The translations under genes and the position numbers were made by a program. DNA of 64,000 nt, taken from Girardinichthys multiradiatus (lineage: Eukaryota > Chordata > Actinopteri > Cyprinodontiformes > Goodeidae). The stretch's first letter is position 1. Every line of letters begins with the position of its first letter. Shown here one piece after another: positions 49,004 to 60,895 of this stretch. The stretch spans positions 18,141,119 through 18,205,118 of the forward strand of contig NC_061808.1 of NCBI RefSeq assembly GCF_021462225.1, in the 5' to 3' direction. The notes under the pieces were generated by a model. The model ran no database searches. It saw only the letters and a program-made list of their open reading frames with translations, and was not told the origin of the DNA.

Positions 49004-51044
49004 GAAGTATCCTAAGGCTTCACAACTAATTGGAGATACTGCATAAAAGATTTTAACAATCACTACAACCTGTGGAGCAGAAGGAAATGTTTGTTATCAT
49101 GCTTTTTGACCTTGCCTCCAATGCCATGATATGTGCCCAGGGACTATTGCCTGTCTGTCCTTTGTAGTCCCAAGGATGCTTACAACCTTCTAAGTCTTGA
49201 CAGGGAGTATTGACCCCTCTAACTGGAGGGTGTCTATCCGTGCTTTATTCCATAGTCTGTCCAAATATGCCAATATAATATTCTACAATCCTTCTGCTCC
49301 CTAGACAGTAATATATATCAGACGCCCTGTAACTTACTCTTACGGGTTAATCTTCGTCCTCCTCCTCGTTAGCATCCACCGCAAGCAAAGGCATCATATG
49401 GGAAGGAGGAGGTTGCGGTTCCCTTCAATGGTTGTAGTAATAAAGCGAACAATCAAAGATCTTATACATGGTACACAGCAACATCCACAGGTAACCATAA
49501 TAGCTACGAAAACAGCAATGGAAATAAACAATGACATAATCAACCCTTTCCAGTGTCCAAACATGCCCGTCACCAGTCTTCGAACGGATTGTCTATTCCT
49601 GAGTGCTCATGCATAGTGGCTGAAAGTGTTTTTAACCCTTCTAAAGCTTTTGAGACGGAACCATCAGGGGCGGTATTATTGGGTATGAAAGTACAACACA
49701 TGTCTTCAAACATAGCACATACGCCCCCTTTTTCAGCTAACACCATGTCCAGGGCCATCCTATTTTGTACTGCCATAAGGGATGTGGAGCCAGTTTGTTC
49801 AGCTAGGCCCTCCACAGAATCTCTAGTGAGGTTGGCCATTCGAAGAACATTGTAATGTATGTAATTAATGCGGTCCACAATTTTATTGGGAGTTGCCGGA
49901 AAAAAGGCTGCAATAATGGGAAGGTTTTTGAAGCCTGCTGAGACTTGGTCCGCCAATTTATACTCATTGGGTACGCCTCGGGGGACTCCAATTGCGTCAA
50001 TGTAGGTGGGCGAGCCTTCGGTCAGGTCAAATGCGTTTGTGCTCCACTTCATGACATGTCTACGCCGTCGCCTAGTGAGAGCCGTGCTTTGTGCATGTTT
50101 CGATGGAAGATACTTAAAGTCTTTACCTAACAGAAGGAGAGGTGCCTGCAACCTAACCATGGCACACATTCCAATAGTATTATTTTGAATCCTAGTTAAT
50201 AGCTGATGTCCTCCACAATAATAGTAGAGTCCTGATCTTGCCCAGGGACCTATCACTGAGCCTGGCACCAATCACGAGGAATTTGTCCTACATTTGCCTT
50301 TGGTGTTGTGGAAGTGAAGGTAAAGCAAGTGTATGTGCCATTTCTTCGTTGAGGGGTGAAAGGGCCTGCTCTGGTGTTATTGGCAATGGGTGGAAACAGA
50401 CTGGCCAAAGTGGTACAGTTTGTGAGAGTAGCCACTCTAGTCAGCTGTAGCATACAGCTATAACCCCACTGGTCCTCTGGATACAGAGGAGCAGGATCAG
50501 TAGTTAAATGTGGTCTTGCAGCCGCGCATGCCACACAATCTGATTCACTTTGTTCTTTGGCAGTCTGAGCTATCCATTGGAGCCAGAGGTTATCTTCAGT
50601 ATGTCACGTGGCCATCTGGATAATTTCTATGGGTTTTAAGGTGTTGTAGTCTATCTTTATCCTGCCCTTGTCTGACTCTGCCTGATTGGAGTGATTTCCG
50701 AAATTTATCTTGATGATGCCTTCCGGATTCTGTGTGTTCCATCCTCGTCGAAGACCAAACATGAAATGGGCGTTGTGTGTTCCTATGGGGTTGTGTGTCA
50801 AGGCTTTAAGAGTTAAAAGAAATGGCTGTTGCCCGTTTGAGGCGGTATTTGGTAAACTACCGCGAATCAGGGATATGTTTAGCGCTTCAAGTTTAGGTGT
50901 CGGGTCAGGGTTAAAAATATTGGTATTCCATTGTCTGCTGTAATATATAGTATTTCTCCACCTCCTACCGCACAAAGGGGTGGGTGTGTCTGCACTTGTG
51001 GACTCACAGTGTGTGGAGAGTTCAACATTAGCGCATAGGTAATA

Positions 51045-52628
51045 CAGGTCCTTCTCAAAATATTAGCATATTGTGATAAAGTTCATTATTTTCCATAATG
51101 TCATGATGAAAATTTAACATTCATATATTTTAGATTCATTGCACACTAACTGAAATATTTCAGGTCTTTTATTGTCTTAATACGGATGATTTTGGCATAC
51201 AGCTCATGAAAACCTAAAATTCCTATCTCACAAAATTAGCATATTTCATCCGACCAATAAAAGAAAAGGGTTTTTAATACAAAAAACGTCAACCTTCAAA
51301 TAATCATGTACAGTTATGCACTCAATACTTGGTCGGGAATCCTTTTGCAGAAATGACTGCTTCAATGCGACGTGGCATGGAGGCAATCAGCCTGTGGCAC
51401 TGCTGAGGTCTTATGGAGGCCCAGGATGCTTTGATAGCGGCCTTTAGCTCATCCAGAGTGTTGGGTCTTGAGTCTCTCAACGTTCTCTTCACAATATCCC
51501 ACAGAGAGTTGGCAGGCCAATTGAGCACAGTGATACCATGGTCAGTAAACCATTTACCAGTGGTTTTGACACTGTGAGCAGGTGCCAGGCCGTGCTGAAA
51601 AATGAAATCTTCATCTCCATAAAGCTTTTCAGCAGATGGAAGCATGAAGTGCTCCAAAATCTCCTGATAGCTAGCTGCATTGACCCTGCCCTTGATAAAA
51701 CACAGTGGACCAACACCAGCAGCTGACACGGCACCCCAGACCATCACTGACTGTGGGTACTTCACACTGGACTTCTGGCATTTTGGCATTTCCTTCTCCC
51801 CAGTCTTCCTCCAGACTCTGGCACCTTGATTTCCGAATGACATGCAGAATTTGCTTTTATCCGAAAAAAGTACTTTGGACCACTGAGCAACAATCCAGTG
51901 CTGCTTCTCTGTAGCCCAGGTCAGGCGCTTCTGCCGCTGTTTCTGGTTCAAAAGTGGCTTGACCTGGGGAATGCGGCACCTGTAGCCCATTTCCTGCACA
52001 CGCCTGTGCACAATGGCTCTGGATGTTTCTACTCCAGACTCAGTCCACTACTTCCGCAGGTCCCCCAAGGTCTGGAATCGGCCCTTCTCCACAATCTTCC
52101 TCAGGGTCCGGTCACCTCTTCTCGTTGTGCAGCATTTTCTGCCACACTTTTTCCTTCCCACAGACTTCCCACTGAGGTGCCTTGATACAGCACTCTGGGA
52201 ACAGCCTATTCGTTCAGAAATTTCTTTCTGTGTCTTACCCTCTTGCTTGAGGGTGTCAATAGTGGCCTTCTGGACAGCAGTCAGGTCGGCAGTCTTACCC
52301 ATGATTGGGGTTTTGAGTGATGAACCAGGCTGGGAGTTTTAAAGGCCTCAGGAATCTTTTGCAGGTGTTTAGAGTTAACTCGTTGATTCAGATGATTAGG
52401 TTCATAGCTCGTTTAGAGACCCTTTTAATGATATGCTAATTTTGTGAGATAGGAATTTTGGGTTTTCATGAGCTGTATGCCAAAATCATCCGTATTAAGA
52501 CAATAAAAGACCTGAAATATTTCAGTTAGTGTGCAATGAATCTAAAATATGAATGTTAAATTTTCATCATGACATTATGGAAAATAATGAACTTTATCAC
52601 AATATGCTAATATTTTGAGAAGGACCTG
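51045..52628 (-). mobile_element. Tc1 element, copy B, inserted in retroviral env
   Basis: Same family as copy A, with TA at 51043-51044 and 52629-52630 and long inverted repeats. Inserted in the same orientation as the provirus. Its presence in env dates it after the retroviral integration, or to before it if the provirus integrated already carrying it. Confidence 0.95.
51322..52302 (-). pseudogene. Tc1 transposase, copy B, broken
   Basis: Two defects relative to copy A: a TAG in place of CAG at 52048-52050, and a 24-bp in-frame deletion near 51508 that removes PDLNPIEN, including the catalytic Glu of DD34E. The remaining frame (51322-52011) is otherwise open. Confidence 0.93.
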
Positions 52629-53170
52629 TAGTGGAGCCTCGTCAACCATGTGCTGCCTTAGATTTGGTGAGCGCTACAATTGATAACGTCACAGAGATCA
52701 AATTGGAAAGTTGTGGTCGCACCGAAAGTGTAATTTAATTCTATTCCCCCAAACGCCTGGAGGCATTTATCTGGACCCTGGGGTTTGGATTGTCTTTTAT
52801 TGATCCTGGGATGACTGGAGCATGTCTGGAAAGGAAGTTCACAATACAAACCTAGAATCAATGTGACAATGAAAAATGATAAAACACCTATACCTCCCGT
52901 GACCCAACCCTTAAGGGGCCTGGGTCCTAGATTTTTACCTCCCATTCTTTTCCAAGGTACCTGCAAAGGAAGATATGGATTAATAATATGGTGAAACACA
53001 AAAGACCTTTTTTTTTTTTTTTTTGTAAAAAAGTTCAGAGTGTTCAGTTAAGTTCTTCGGTGGGAGAGCAGCTACGACCACCAGTGAAAGAGAGGAAAGC
53101 TCAATCACATCCGCCTCTTCTGTGTGATGTCCTGGTCTTCACTCACAGGTGTAGACTGACCTGGAGCTAA

Positions 53171-53314
53171 GTGGTCTCACCAGGGGATTATTCTGCCCCT
53201 ATTGGTGGGACCACTGATTTGACGGTGCACCTAAGGTGTAGACTAATCTTTAGGTGTAAATGAATGCTTTCTCACCCTAGGGGATTATTCTGCCCCTTGA
53301 ATTGGGTGAGAAAG
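53171..53314 (-). other. Tandem hairpins with identical apical loop at the pol/env junction
   Basis: Hairpin 1 (53171-53214) and hairpin 2 (53267-53314) are about 100 nt apart. On the sense strand each has GGGGCAGAATAATCCCC at the tip (4-bp stem, 9-nt loop) and a longer outer stem: 11 of 11 pairs in hairpin 2, 10 of 11 in hairpin 1. The outermost pairs differ between the two (GTGGTC with GACCAC; CTTTCTC with GAGAAAG) yet remain complementary. The pol stop codon TAA lies in the loop of hairpin 2. This suggests an RNA element; the role is unknown. Confidence 0.8.
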
Positions 53315-56300
53315 GTCTTCTGGTGTGCTGGTGTTGTCCCTCAGGTTCTGCTCTGGCAGCGATCTCTGTGGTGCCTCTGCTGCTGCACACTGGCTCCAAT
53401 GATACCATGTGTCTCCTTTGCCCTTGACCCTCACCGCATGTGAGGTTCTCTCTGTGACCTGGAATGGACCCATCCATCTGGGCTCTGACCACTTCCATTT
53501 GATGACTTTCAGAAGGATCCACTCCGCGTCTGAGGTGGTGGCTTGAACCTCAGATGGTTGGGCGGCCACCTGTTTTGAGAATGCTGCAACCAAGCTGTGG
53601 AGAGATCTATAGTAATCACGGTGAGACATAGATTGTTCACATTCAGTCAAAAAAGGTAACCTGGTTTTTGGGCCTGGAAAAGGTCTTCTAGTCTGCAGTT
53701 CATGGGGCGTCAACCCATGTCTCTGGCTCACTGAGCTTCTTACTGACATCAAAGCTAAAGGTAATGCTATGACCCAATTCATTTTGGTCTGTGCACAGAT
53801 CTTAGCCAATTTGGTTTTGATTGTCTGGTTCATCCTTTCCACCTTCCCTTGGGATTGGTGGTGGTACACTGTTCCAAAGGAATGTCTCAGTCCCAGGAAC
53901 TTTTCAACCTCTCTAAGTTCTTCATTTTTGAATTATGTGCCGTTATCTGACCTGATTTTCGCAGGAAACCCGTGCCTGGGGATGTAGTGATTAATCAGAC
54001 ACTTCACCACTGTTTTGCTGTCTTCCTTTTTTGCTGGCCAGGCCTCTGGCCAACCGGTGAACGCATCCACAAACACCAAAAGATATCTGAACCCATTTAC
54101 TCTCTCAGTCATGTCTGTGTAGTCTATGATGATTTACTTACCTGCTACCGGGTCCACAGGGAACTTACCTGGTGCAGGCTTCAGAGTGGGTCTCACATTG
54201 AATTGTTGGCAGGTGCTACACGAGCTTATCCAATGACTTACCCTCTGTTTCAGGTATGGATGCCACCAGTGCTCAAGACTCTTCATCATTTGTGCAGTTC
54301 CTGCATGTCCCAGTCCATGTGCTCCTTCCAGCGCTGTTGTGGTCAACCCTGGGGGTAGGATGGGACGTCCGTCTGGACTTCTCCATAGTTCATCCTGGTC
54401 TTTTCTTCCCCCTCTTGCCTTCCAGACTGATTTATCTTCCGGTGAGGCCCCCTTTTGCAGTCTACTCACCTCCTCCAGAGTCGGTTCTGGTGTCTATTCA
54501 ACTTCAGAGTTCATCAAGACGTGTATGGGCAGATATCCAGCTTTGGTTTTGGCTGCTTGGTCTGCAGCTTGATTTCCTTGAGCCACCCTAGTGTAGATGT
54601 TATCATGTCCTTTGCATTTTATGACCGCTACTTCTTGGGGAAGTAGTAGGGCCTCAGCTAATCTTCTCATTTCTGGCTCATGTTTAATGGGTTTCTGTCC
54701 TGCTGTTCTAAACCCTGTTCTCATAAATTGCTTTAGTTCCACGTGCGCTGCTCCCGTGGCATAAGCTGAGTCTGTGTAGATGTTCACTTTTTGTCCTTCC
54801 CCTAGTTCTAGGGCTGCTATTACTGCTAGCACCTCTGCTCTCTGTGCTGATTGGGTGTCTGTCAGCCCTTCTGCCTTAAGAGTCACAAAGTTCATTCCTG
54901 TGTCTTCCACCACCACATAGGCTGCTTTCAGACCCTCTGTGTCATGTCTAAAACAACAGCCATCTGTGTACAGGTTCCTTGCTTCTGTCAGTGGTTCTCC
55001 TTGTAGGTCTGGTCTGATTTTCTCACTTACCTCAACTTTTTCGGCGCATACATGGGGCTCTCCTTCTGTCATTCTGTCTGCCATGTTGATCCCTTCATGG
55101 CTGTAGATGATATTTGGCGCCTCCAGCACCTTACTCAATCTCTGTTGTCTCAATGGTGAGAGTGTGAAAGTTTTGGAATTGACAAATGCCACTACTCCAT
55201 GTGAAGTTAAAATGTGTAGTGGATGTCCCATCACTACGTGGGCTGATTTTTGAATGATTTTTGCCAACCCTGCTGCATGTCTGGTACATTCATGGTGTCT
55301 TTGTTCCATGTTGTCAAGCATCACGCTAATATACATTAACACTGTTCTTACTCCCCTATTTTCAGCACTCCGTTCACGGTATGTGCTGTTACAGAAACAT
55401 CCAAGTGAAAGGGCAATGTGTAGTCTGGATGTGCCAAGTGAGCAGCTTGGGAAAGGCTGGTTTTAAGAGCAATAAATGCTTCCTCTGCTTCTGTTGTCCA
55501 TTCTAGAGGCGCTGTCAAATGGTGCATGCCCTGTTTCTTCACTAAGTCGCGGAGTGGGGCAGTCAGGTCAGTGTATCCTGGAATAAATGACCTGCTGTAT
55601 CCGCTGAGTCCCAAGAAGGAAAGCATGTCCTTCACCCGCACCGGTTTTGGATGAGAAAGGACAGCAGATTGATGTGAAGGGGACATTCCTGTCCCGGGCT
55701 GAGACATTACCCTGCCTAAGAAATCCACCTGTTTCCGGCAAATTTGTAGTTTGGCTTTGCTGACCTTGTACCCAGCTTTTGCTAGGTGTGAGAGTACCAC
55801 AGCCGTGGCCTCCAAGCATTCAGAAACAGTTGGTGTTGCCAAAAGAATGTCATCCACATATTGAATTAATGTGGTGTTCGGTGAAAGGGGACAGTCTTGG
55901 AGGGATTCCTTAAGGACCTGATTAAATATTCCTGGTGACAGAGCAAAACCCTGCGGCAAACGAGTGTAGCGGTACCTGTTTGACTTATATGTGAATGCAA
56001 AAATATCTCTGCACTCCTCAGCTAGAGGCAGGCAGAAGAAAGCGTTGGCCAGATCGATGCAGATGAACCATGCATGTTCGGAGTTTAGATTGGTAAGAGC
56101 AACATAAGGATTAGGCACTGAAACTGTAGGAGTGGAAAGTGCTGCATTTACAGCTGTCAAGTTGTGGGCCATTCTCCATTTCCCAGTGCCCTTCTTTTCT
56201 ACTGGTAAGATGGGTGTGTTCCAAGAAGAGCCGTCAGCTGGTTCCAGCACCCCAGTGTTCCACAGGCCTTCTATGGTGTCAGAAATTCCAGTTTCGGCTG

Positions 56301-56609
56301 CTGGTTTGTGAGGGTACTGGGATTTCCAAATGGGTCGGTCAGTGTTAAGCTGGAAAGTGATGGGAGAGCACTGAATGAGTCCGTGGGGCCCTCTGCCCAA
56401 AGTGAAGATGGCATGCTCTGAACTACAGCTGCAGGCATTGGATGATCTGTTTTTTCCCTGCCATGATGTCTTTCAAGTTGCACATGTTCCAAGGTGCCAA
56501 CGTCTGTGGACATGTTAGTAATGCGGTAGGTGTTACACGAGGGGGAATAAGATAGATTGGGTGTGGATGAAGAATGCCAGTCAGTGAGAGCTAGGGAGCG
56601 TTTTAACAC
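53285..56609 (-). pseudogene. Retroviral pol remnant: RT, RNase H, integrase
   Basis: RT is at 55348-56400, with the catalytic YVDD at 55849-55860 and LPQGFALSPGIF upstream. A frame change near 55345 leads to RNase H (54494-55342), which has the acidic residues in LYTDGCC, AQRAEVLAV and IYTDSAYA. Integrase: an HH-CC zinc domain at 54134-54469 (AHGLGH, CSTC), then the catalytic core with SDNGT, directly followed by a TAA near 53936, then the third acid in QGKVERMNQT and the C-terminal domain (53285-53869). Frame changes also lie near 56390 and 54480. The domains look recently functional, but the polyprotein is interrupted several times. Confidence 0.9.
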
Positions 56610-56843
56610 TCCTCCCAGGGAGCAGGGTGGAGCGCTAGTGAAACATGGGGTACACCATCAGACCATATTTTAAACCAGTACTCCTGTTCTGTAGACAGCT
56701 GCACGGAGGCTACGACACCTTCAGGGGCTATATAAATGTCTGCGGTGGCGATCTCCCAGGAAGTCCCCTCCAGCTCCTCAGCAAAGCTTTCCTGATAACA
56801 CTCACAGTTATTCCTGTCATAGAAGAGGGTGACATGTGGCGGG

Positions 56844-57053
56844 TCAGGGGGAGAGACGTAGGGCGCCAGGGTCGAGATCTATCTCGGTTTTTAGGGGTGT
56901 GGTGTAAGGTAAGACCTGTTTAGCCCCAGAAAACCCCATGACAGTGGTAGTCCTTGTGGAGAGGGTGGTAGGAGGGGCTCGTTGAATAGTTGAGTATGTG
57001 GCCCCAGTGACCACCAAAAAAGGAAGAGTTTGTCCATACACTGTCACGGACAA
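56844..57053 (-). pseudogene. Retroviral protease remnant, active-site change
   Basis: An aspartic-protease segment with a flap-like region. In the active-site stretch LPFLVVTGATYST the residue before TGA is Val (GTC), where retropepsins have the catalytic Asp. The dimeric enzyme would be dead as encoded. The frame ends at a stop near 56844. Confidence 0.8.
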
Positions 57054-59327
57054 TAAGGGGTCCTCAGTCCCTCTGTCCAGGGGGTTCTGTGGGGGCCCTC
57101 AGTAGTGGTCTGGCCCAAAGCTGGGTTCATCCCAGGCTGGCAGCTGAAGTGAAGTTTGCTGCTGTTGACTTCCGCGTGGTGGACCACCCCGTCCTCAATA
57201 CGGGCGTCGCCCTGGGCCTCCTCTGGGTCCATACCCACGCTCATATGCCTAAAGGTTGTATGGACATTCTTGGCTCCAATGACCCTGCTCCTCACAGTAG
57301 TAGCAAGCGTCAGCACCCCCCCATCACCTTGGTGGTCCTCCACGGAATCCACGGCCCCTTGGCCCGCCTCTGCCCCTGAACCGGCCTGGTTGGGCATGAT
57401 AAGGACCAGAGGTTGCAGACCTTGGTGCAATCGTGTCCTGATGGCCAGGAAAGGGAGGAGTCTGGGGGCCCTGAGAAACCGCACCTTCATACATTATTTT
57501 GTAAGTTTTGTTGTCTTTCTTTTTTTCTCCTGCTTTCTGCTTTGCTTCGGCTAACTGCATTTTTAGCAATTGGGTCTGCAGGGTCTTAAGTTCCTCCTCA
57601 TCTTTCTTATGGTCCTCTCTTATTTTGGACAGGTGGTGAATCAGATGGCGATCCCAAGTTCCAGTGTCCGCTCCAAGCATGTCAGGATTGTCGTCCATAC
57701 TGGCCTTCACCTGTTGGGGTAGTCCTTTAAGGACAGCATCTCTGAACCAGTCTCGCTGTGCCCCCTCATTAGCTGGGTTAGTTCCTGTCTGAGTTTGCCA
57801 CATGGATTTGCACTGGTCCAGGTATTCCCTGGGGTTAATTTTTGGGTCCCATTCAAACTTAGGAATGGTGCGTCCCCTGGTTACAGGGTATGCTGTTCTC
57901 AACGCATCACCTAGCCAGTGGACATGCTGGGTGAAGAGGTCAGAATCCGGGGCTCCTGAGGTGTAAGCAGCAGTCTCGATCTCTCTACATGTGTGGTGTG
58001 GCATGCACCGTCCTGCCACTGCTCTATAATCTCCCAATGCTAGCGTGGTGCCTGCCGTCAGGGTGTCTAAAGTCTGGAGCCACGCTGCTGCTCCTTCAGT
58101 TATGGGGGGCAGTTTGTCACAGAGAGCCGTAATGTTGCCCAGAGAGAAAGGTTTATACCTACAGGGGGCTCCAGAGCCTTGTTGCTGTAAAAGGGGATAA
58201 TTGGTTTTTGGGGCATAACTAAAGCCTTCTGGTTTAGCTGCAGCTGTGCGGGGTAAATGTTCCCTTAACTGTCCAACTGTGTGACTGCGTATTGGGGATC
58301 CGTCCTCAGGATGGTTTTGCTGCGGATCTGCTCTGTCTTCTCCATTTTCCTGTGGCATGCTGTGCCTGCTTACCTGCACCTCTACAGCTGGGGTAGAGGT
58401 GTAACAAGGTGTGGTTGTGAGAAAAGAATTGGGACACAAAACCCTATCTGGCCTCCATGATCCACTTAGCATTAAAGCCACTGAACCTTCTGGATCAGTC
58501 CCTGCTCCTTGTAAGCCAGAGCCTGGGCCGGGTGCCCCGAATGGTTCCCGTGCCCCAGCCTCTGAAAGTAGAGAGGCCGGCTGGGAGGATGGCTGTGGAG
58601 GCGAGTAGAAGGGGTTTGTTTTACTCATGCCTCGTTGTTGCTGTTCTTTCTCTTACCTCTCTGTCCTGAAATGCTCTCTTTTCTGCATCATAGAAGGAAC
58701 CTGCAGCTACTGACATGGATGAGCTGGAACATCTGCTGAAAGATCCACCTTTATCAGCTGGAATGTCCAAGCCATGCACTACAAGTGTTCCATTTTCTAC
58801 TTCCAATATGGGGTACAATCCACCAGGGGGCGGTGTGGGCGCACCAGTGAGGGAGCTGCATGGGGAGGGGTCTGTATATGGGGGCGGTTCCTCTGGGCTC
58901 GTCCCCTGAGCTGATTTTGACCCCTCCTTCTTGTCTCCTTTTCCGGGTTTTTCCGCTGCATTGTGTGAATTCCTCCTTGGTAAATCAAAAGAATGTCTGC
59001 CCAGAAACGCTCTTCTTTTTCCAATTTATCTACGTTTGTCCGGTACTTACCTTTGGACCAAACAGTAGCTTCATTCAACTTACTTTGTGCTTCCTGTCTG
59101 TTTGTCTTCGCTTTGTTCAGTTTCTTTCTAAACCAATCACCTAAATTCCACTTGTCCGTCAAATTAATTCCATCCGCCTTCATTGGTTCTCTTACCTGTG
59201 TTTCGATCTTATTTTTAATCTTATCAGCTTCGTCCTTAGCTCTCGTTCGGAGAACTAGTGCTTGCATGTTAGTTAGTTGTGTGTTTAAATCTAACCATCC
59301 TGGTTTTTCAAAAGATTCGTCTTCCAT
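57044..59327 (-). pseudogene. Retroviral gag remnant
   Basis: The frame opens at 59327 (MEDESFEKPGW) with a charged, helix-rich matrix-like region to 58797. A frame change then leads to the capsid frame 57324-58628 (YKPFSLGN, then KFEWDPKINPREYL) and a basic RGRGGPRGRG stretch before a stop. The CX2CX4HX4C zinc knuckle of nucleocapsid (about 57250-57300) lies in yet another frame, after a run of seven G. A strong splice-donor consensus, AAAG then GTAAGTACC (59050/59051), sits inside gag. Confidence 0.85.
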
Positions 59328-60340
59328 GTTGTTTAAAATCCTGTGAAATAAATGTTCAAATAATGGTTCACAATATGCATATAAAATCCGCTTATCACTG
59401 TATTGTCCTTTGTTAACAACACAGTGCTTTTATTCAATCCGCAATGGTGGGCCTGGCTGCCACCCAGACATACACACACACAGTCAGTCAGTCAGCGTTC
59501 CTCACAGTCAATCCCGCTTAATATCAACAAAAACCCTTAACATTCACATTTCTTCTATAATCCGTACCACAGATAGTTATATCTAGTACTTTGTCTTTTT
59601 ATTTTACCCCAAATAATCATCCAGCGTCAGTCGCAAACACACACACATTCCAGCTCGTATTTTCTCAATACAACACAACAGTCTGTGACAGACAGTCGCA
59701 CACAGGAAATATGCACAAATATGCAGAAACAATCCACTACAAGATACTTCACCCTATATTCAATAAATGCATTTCATTTTCCCTCAAATAATCAAAAATC
59801 CAACTGCATTTTTAAGTCAGAATGTGTGTTCAAAGATTTAAATTCGACTGCACTTCCAGTCGCTTGCGTAATTCCTCCGTGTGACCACTAGATCGGACTC
59901 TAACCCTATAGAAGAGCCTCTAACTCTTTTCTGTGAGGACGTTTAACCTCTCAGTTTTTATAAACTTTATAGCTTGCCAAACTATAGGACTTGAACCTAG
60001 CTTTTCTTATTAATTCGTCAATTAATGAGTTGAGACGCCACTCTCAGCAAATAAGGACTTTAACCTTGAAGGACTGTAACCTTTTATCAGCTTTAAATAA
60101 ACTTTAAAGCTGCCTTATTTTGCCGACCCTGTCAGCAAATGTTATCTGACTCCATTTTAACACGTCCAGTTAACGCATACTCTTTTATAGTTTTGCAGAG
60201 TGAAATGACATTCAGAATCAACTGACACCTGGTTAATTTAGCCTATACATAAATTCAATCGGCAGAATTTAATACAAGAAGATATTAAGAAGATATTGGG
60301 CACCCGGTGTCAGAAGATCCTGTCTGTCACTCTCTTTTTG
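59328..60340 (-). other. Retroviral 5' leader
   Basis: About 1 kb between the primer site and gag, with no long open frame. Contains a short (CAGT)n stretch near 59480. It is expected to hold packaging signals, but none can be identified by eye. Confidence 0.6.
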
Positions 60341-60359
60341 TCCACGTCGGGGGTCACCA
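60341..60359 (-). other. Primer binding site, tRNA-Trp type
   Basis: Three nucleotides after the 5' LTR the sense strand reads TGGTGACCCCCGACGTGG. This is complementary to the 3' end of tRNA-Trp (ending CACGTCGGGGTCACCA) except for one extra C in the C run. Confidence 0.8.
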
Positions 60360-60362
60360 AAT

Positions 60363-60895
60363 TGTTGAGGTACCTCTTTAAAGAGGCCTTCTGCGCGTTC
60401 GTTTATTCACCATAACCTGGAGGAATTACACACATTAGAATAAATCACACGGAGACAGCTGTATGTTATTCAAAGTACCTGGACCAGGGAAGCTCTCATG
60501 TGATCAGGACACACACCGAGACGACTTCAGAGCTTCTCACTGGGCACATTGTTTTTATTAAAACACACATGAAAATGGTCAGCGCCCTGTTTACAGTTTT
60601 TTTCTCACATGTAGTCACGTACACACTTTTTCCAGCATACCATATTTAGACAGTCATTGTTCTGCACCTGCACTATGTTTTCTACTGATATGAGAAGGGA
60701 GTAACACTTATCACCAATTTTCACACATTTCTGCAGTTTTCAGTAATTTTCCACTTCACCTCTTCTGTGAGAAATACTTCTGCAGACCACACAATACACA
60801 ATATCTTTATACTAACACATGTTATACATTTTATTTCCCACACTGGTTATGAACATAATAATAATAATGATGCACACACATAATATATCTCCACA
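60363..60895 (-). repeat. 5' LTR of the endogenous retrovirus
   Basis: 533 bp, the sense-upstream LTR. It starts TGTGGAGATA (60895) and ends CCTCAACA (60363). GTAC flanks it at 60896-60899. Confidence 0.96.

Larger units (their letters stand above)
49404..52945 (-). pseudogene. Retroviral env remnant, split by a Tc1 insertion
   Basis: The envelope start is probably the ATG at 52945, after a splice acceptor (CTTTGCAG, exon from 52960). A hydrophobic leader (GVLSFFIVTLILGLY) follows. The frame is cut at 52629 by the Tc1 element and resumes below 51043 with surface-subunit pieces (50604-50975 and 50253-50534, broken by stops). The transmembrane subunit is at 49570-50271, with a polybasic RRRRR cleavage-type site (50059-50073) and a CX6CC motif (49693-49719), typical of gamma-type envelopes. 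A TGA at 49570-49572 ends it; the membrane-spanning helix follows in another frame. As it stands, no complete Env can be made. Confidence 0.88.
48458..60895 (-). mobile_element. Endogenous retrovirus (gammaretrovirus-like pol and env, tRNA-Trp-type primer site)
   Basis: A 12.4-kb provirus (about 10.9 kb without the Tc1 in env), bounded by GTAC on both sides (48454-48457 and 60896-60899). Two 533-bp LTRs start TG and end CA. Order on the minus strand: LTR, primer site, about 1 kb leader, gag, pro, pol (RT, RNase H, integrase), env, polypurine tract, LTR. Every coding region carries breaks, so no infectious or complete product is expected. The RT/RNase H block order, the 4-bp duplication and the CX6CC envelope motif are gamma-like; the primer site is the tRNA-Trp type used by alpharetroviruses. 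Confidence 0.96.

Noticed and set aside
49398..50188. Plus-strand frames across the provirus env region
   Set aside because: They are shadows of the minus-strand envelope remnant.
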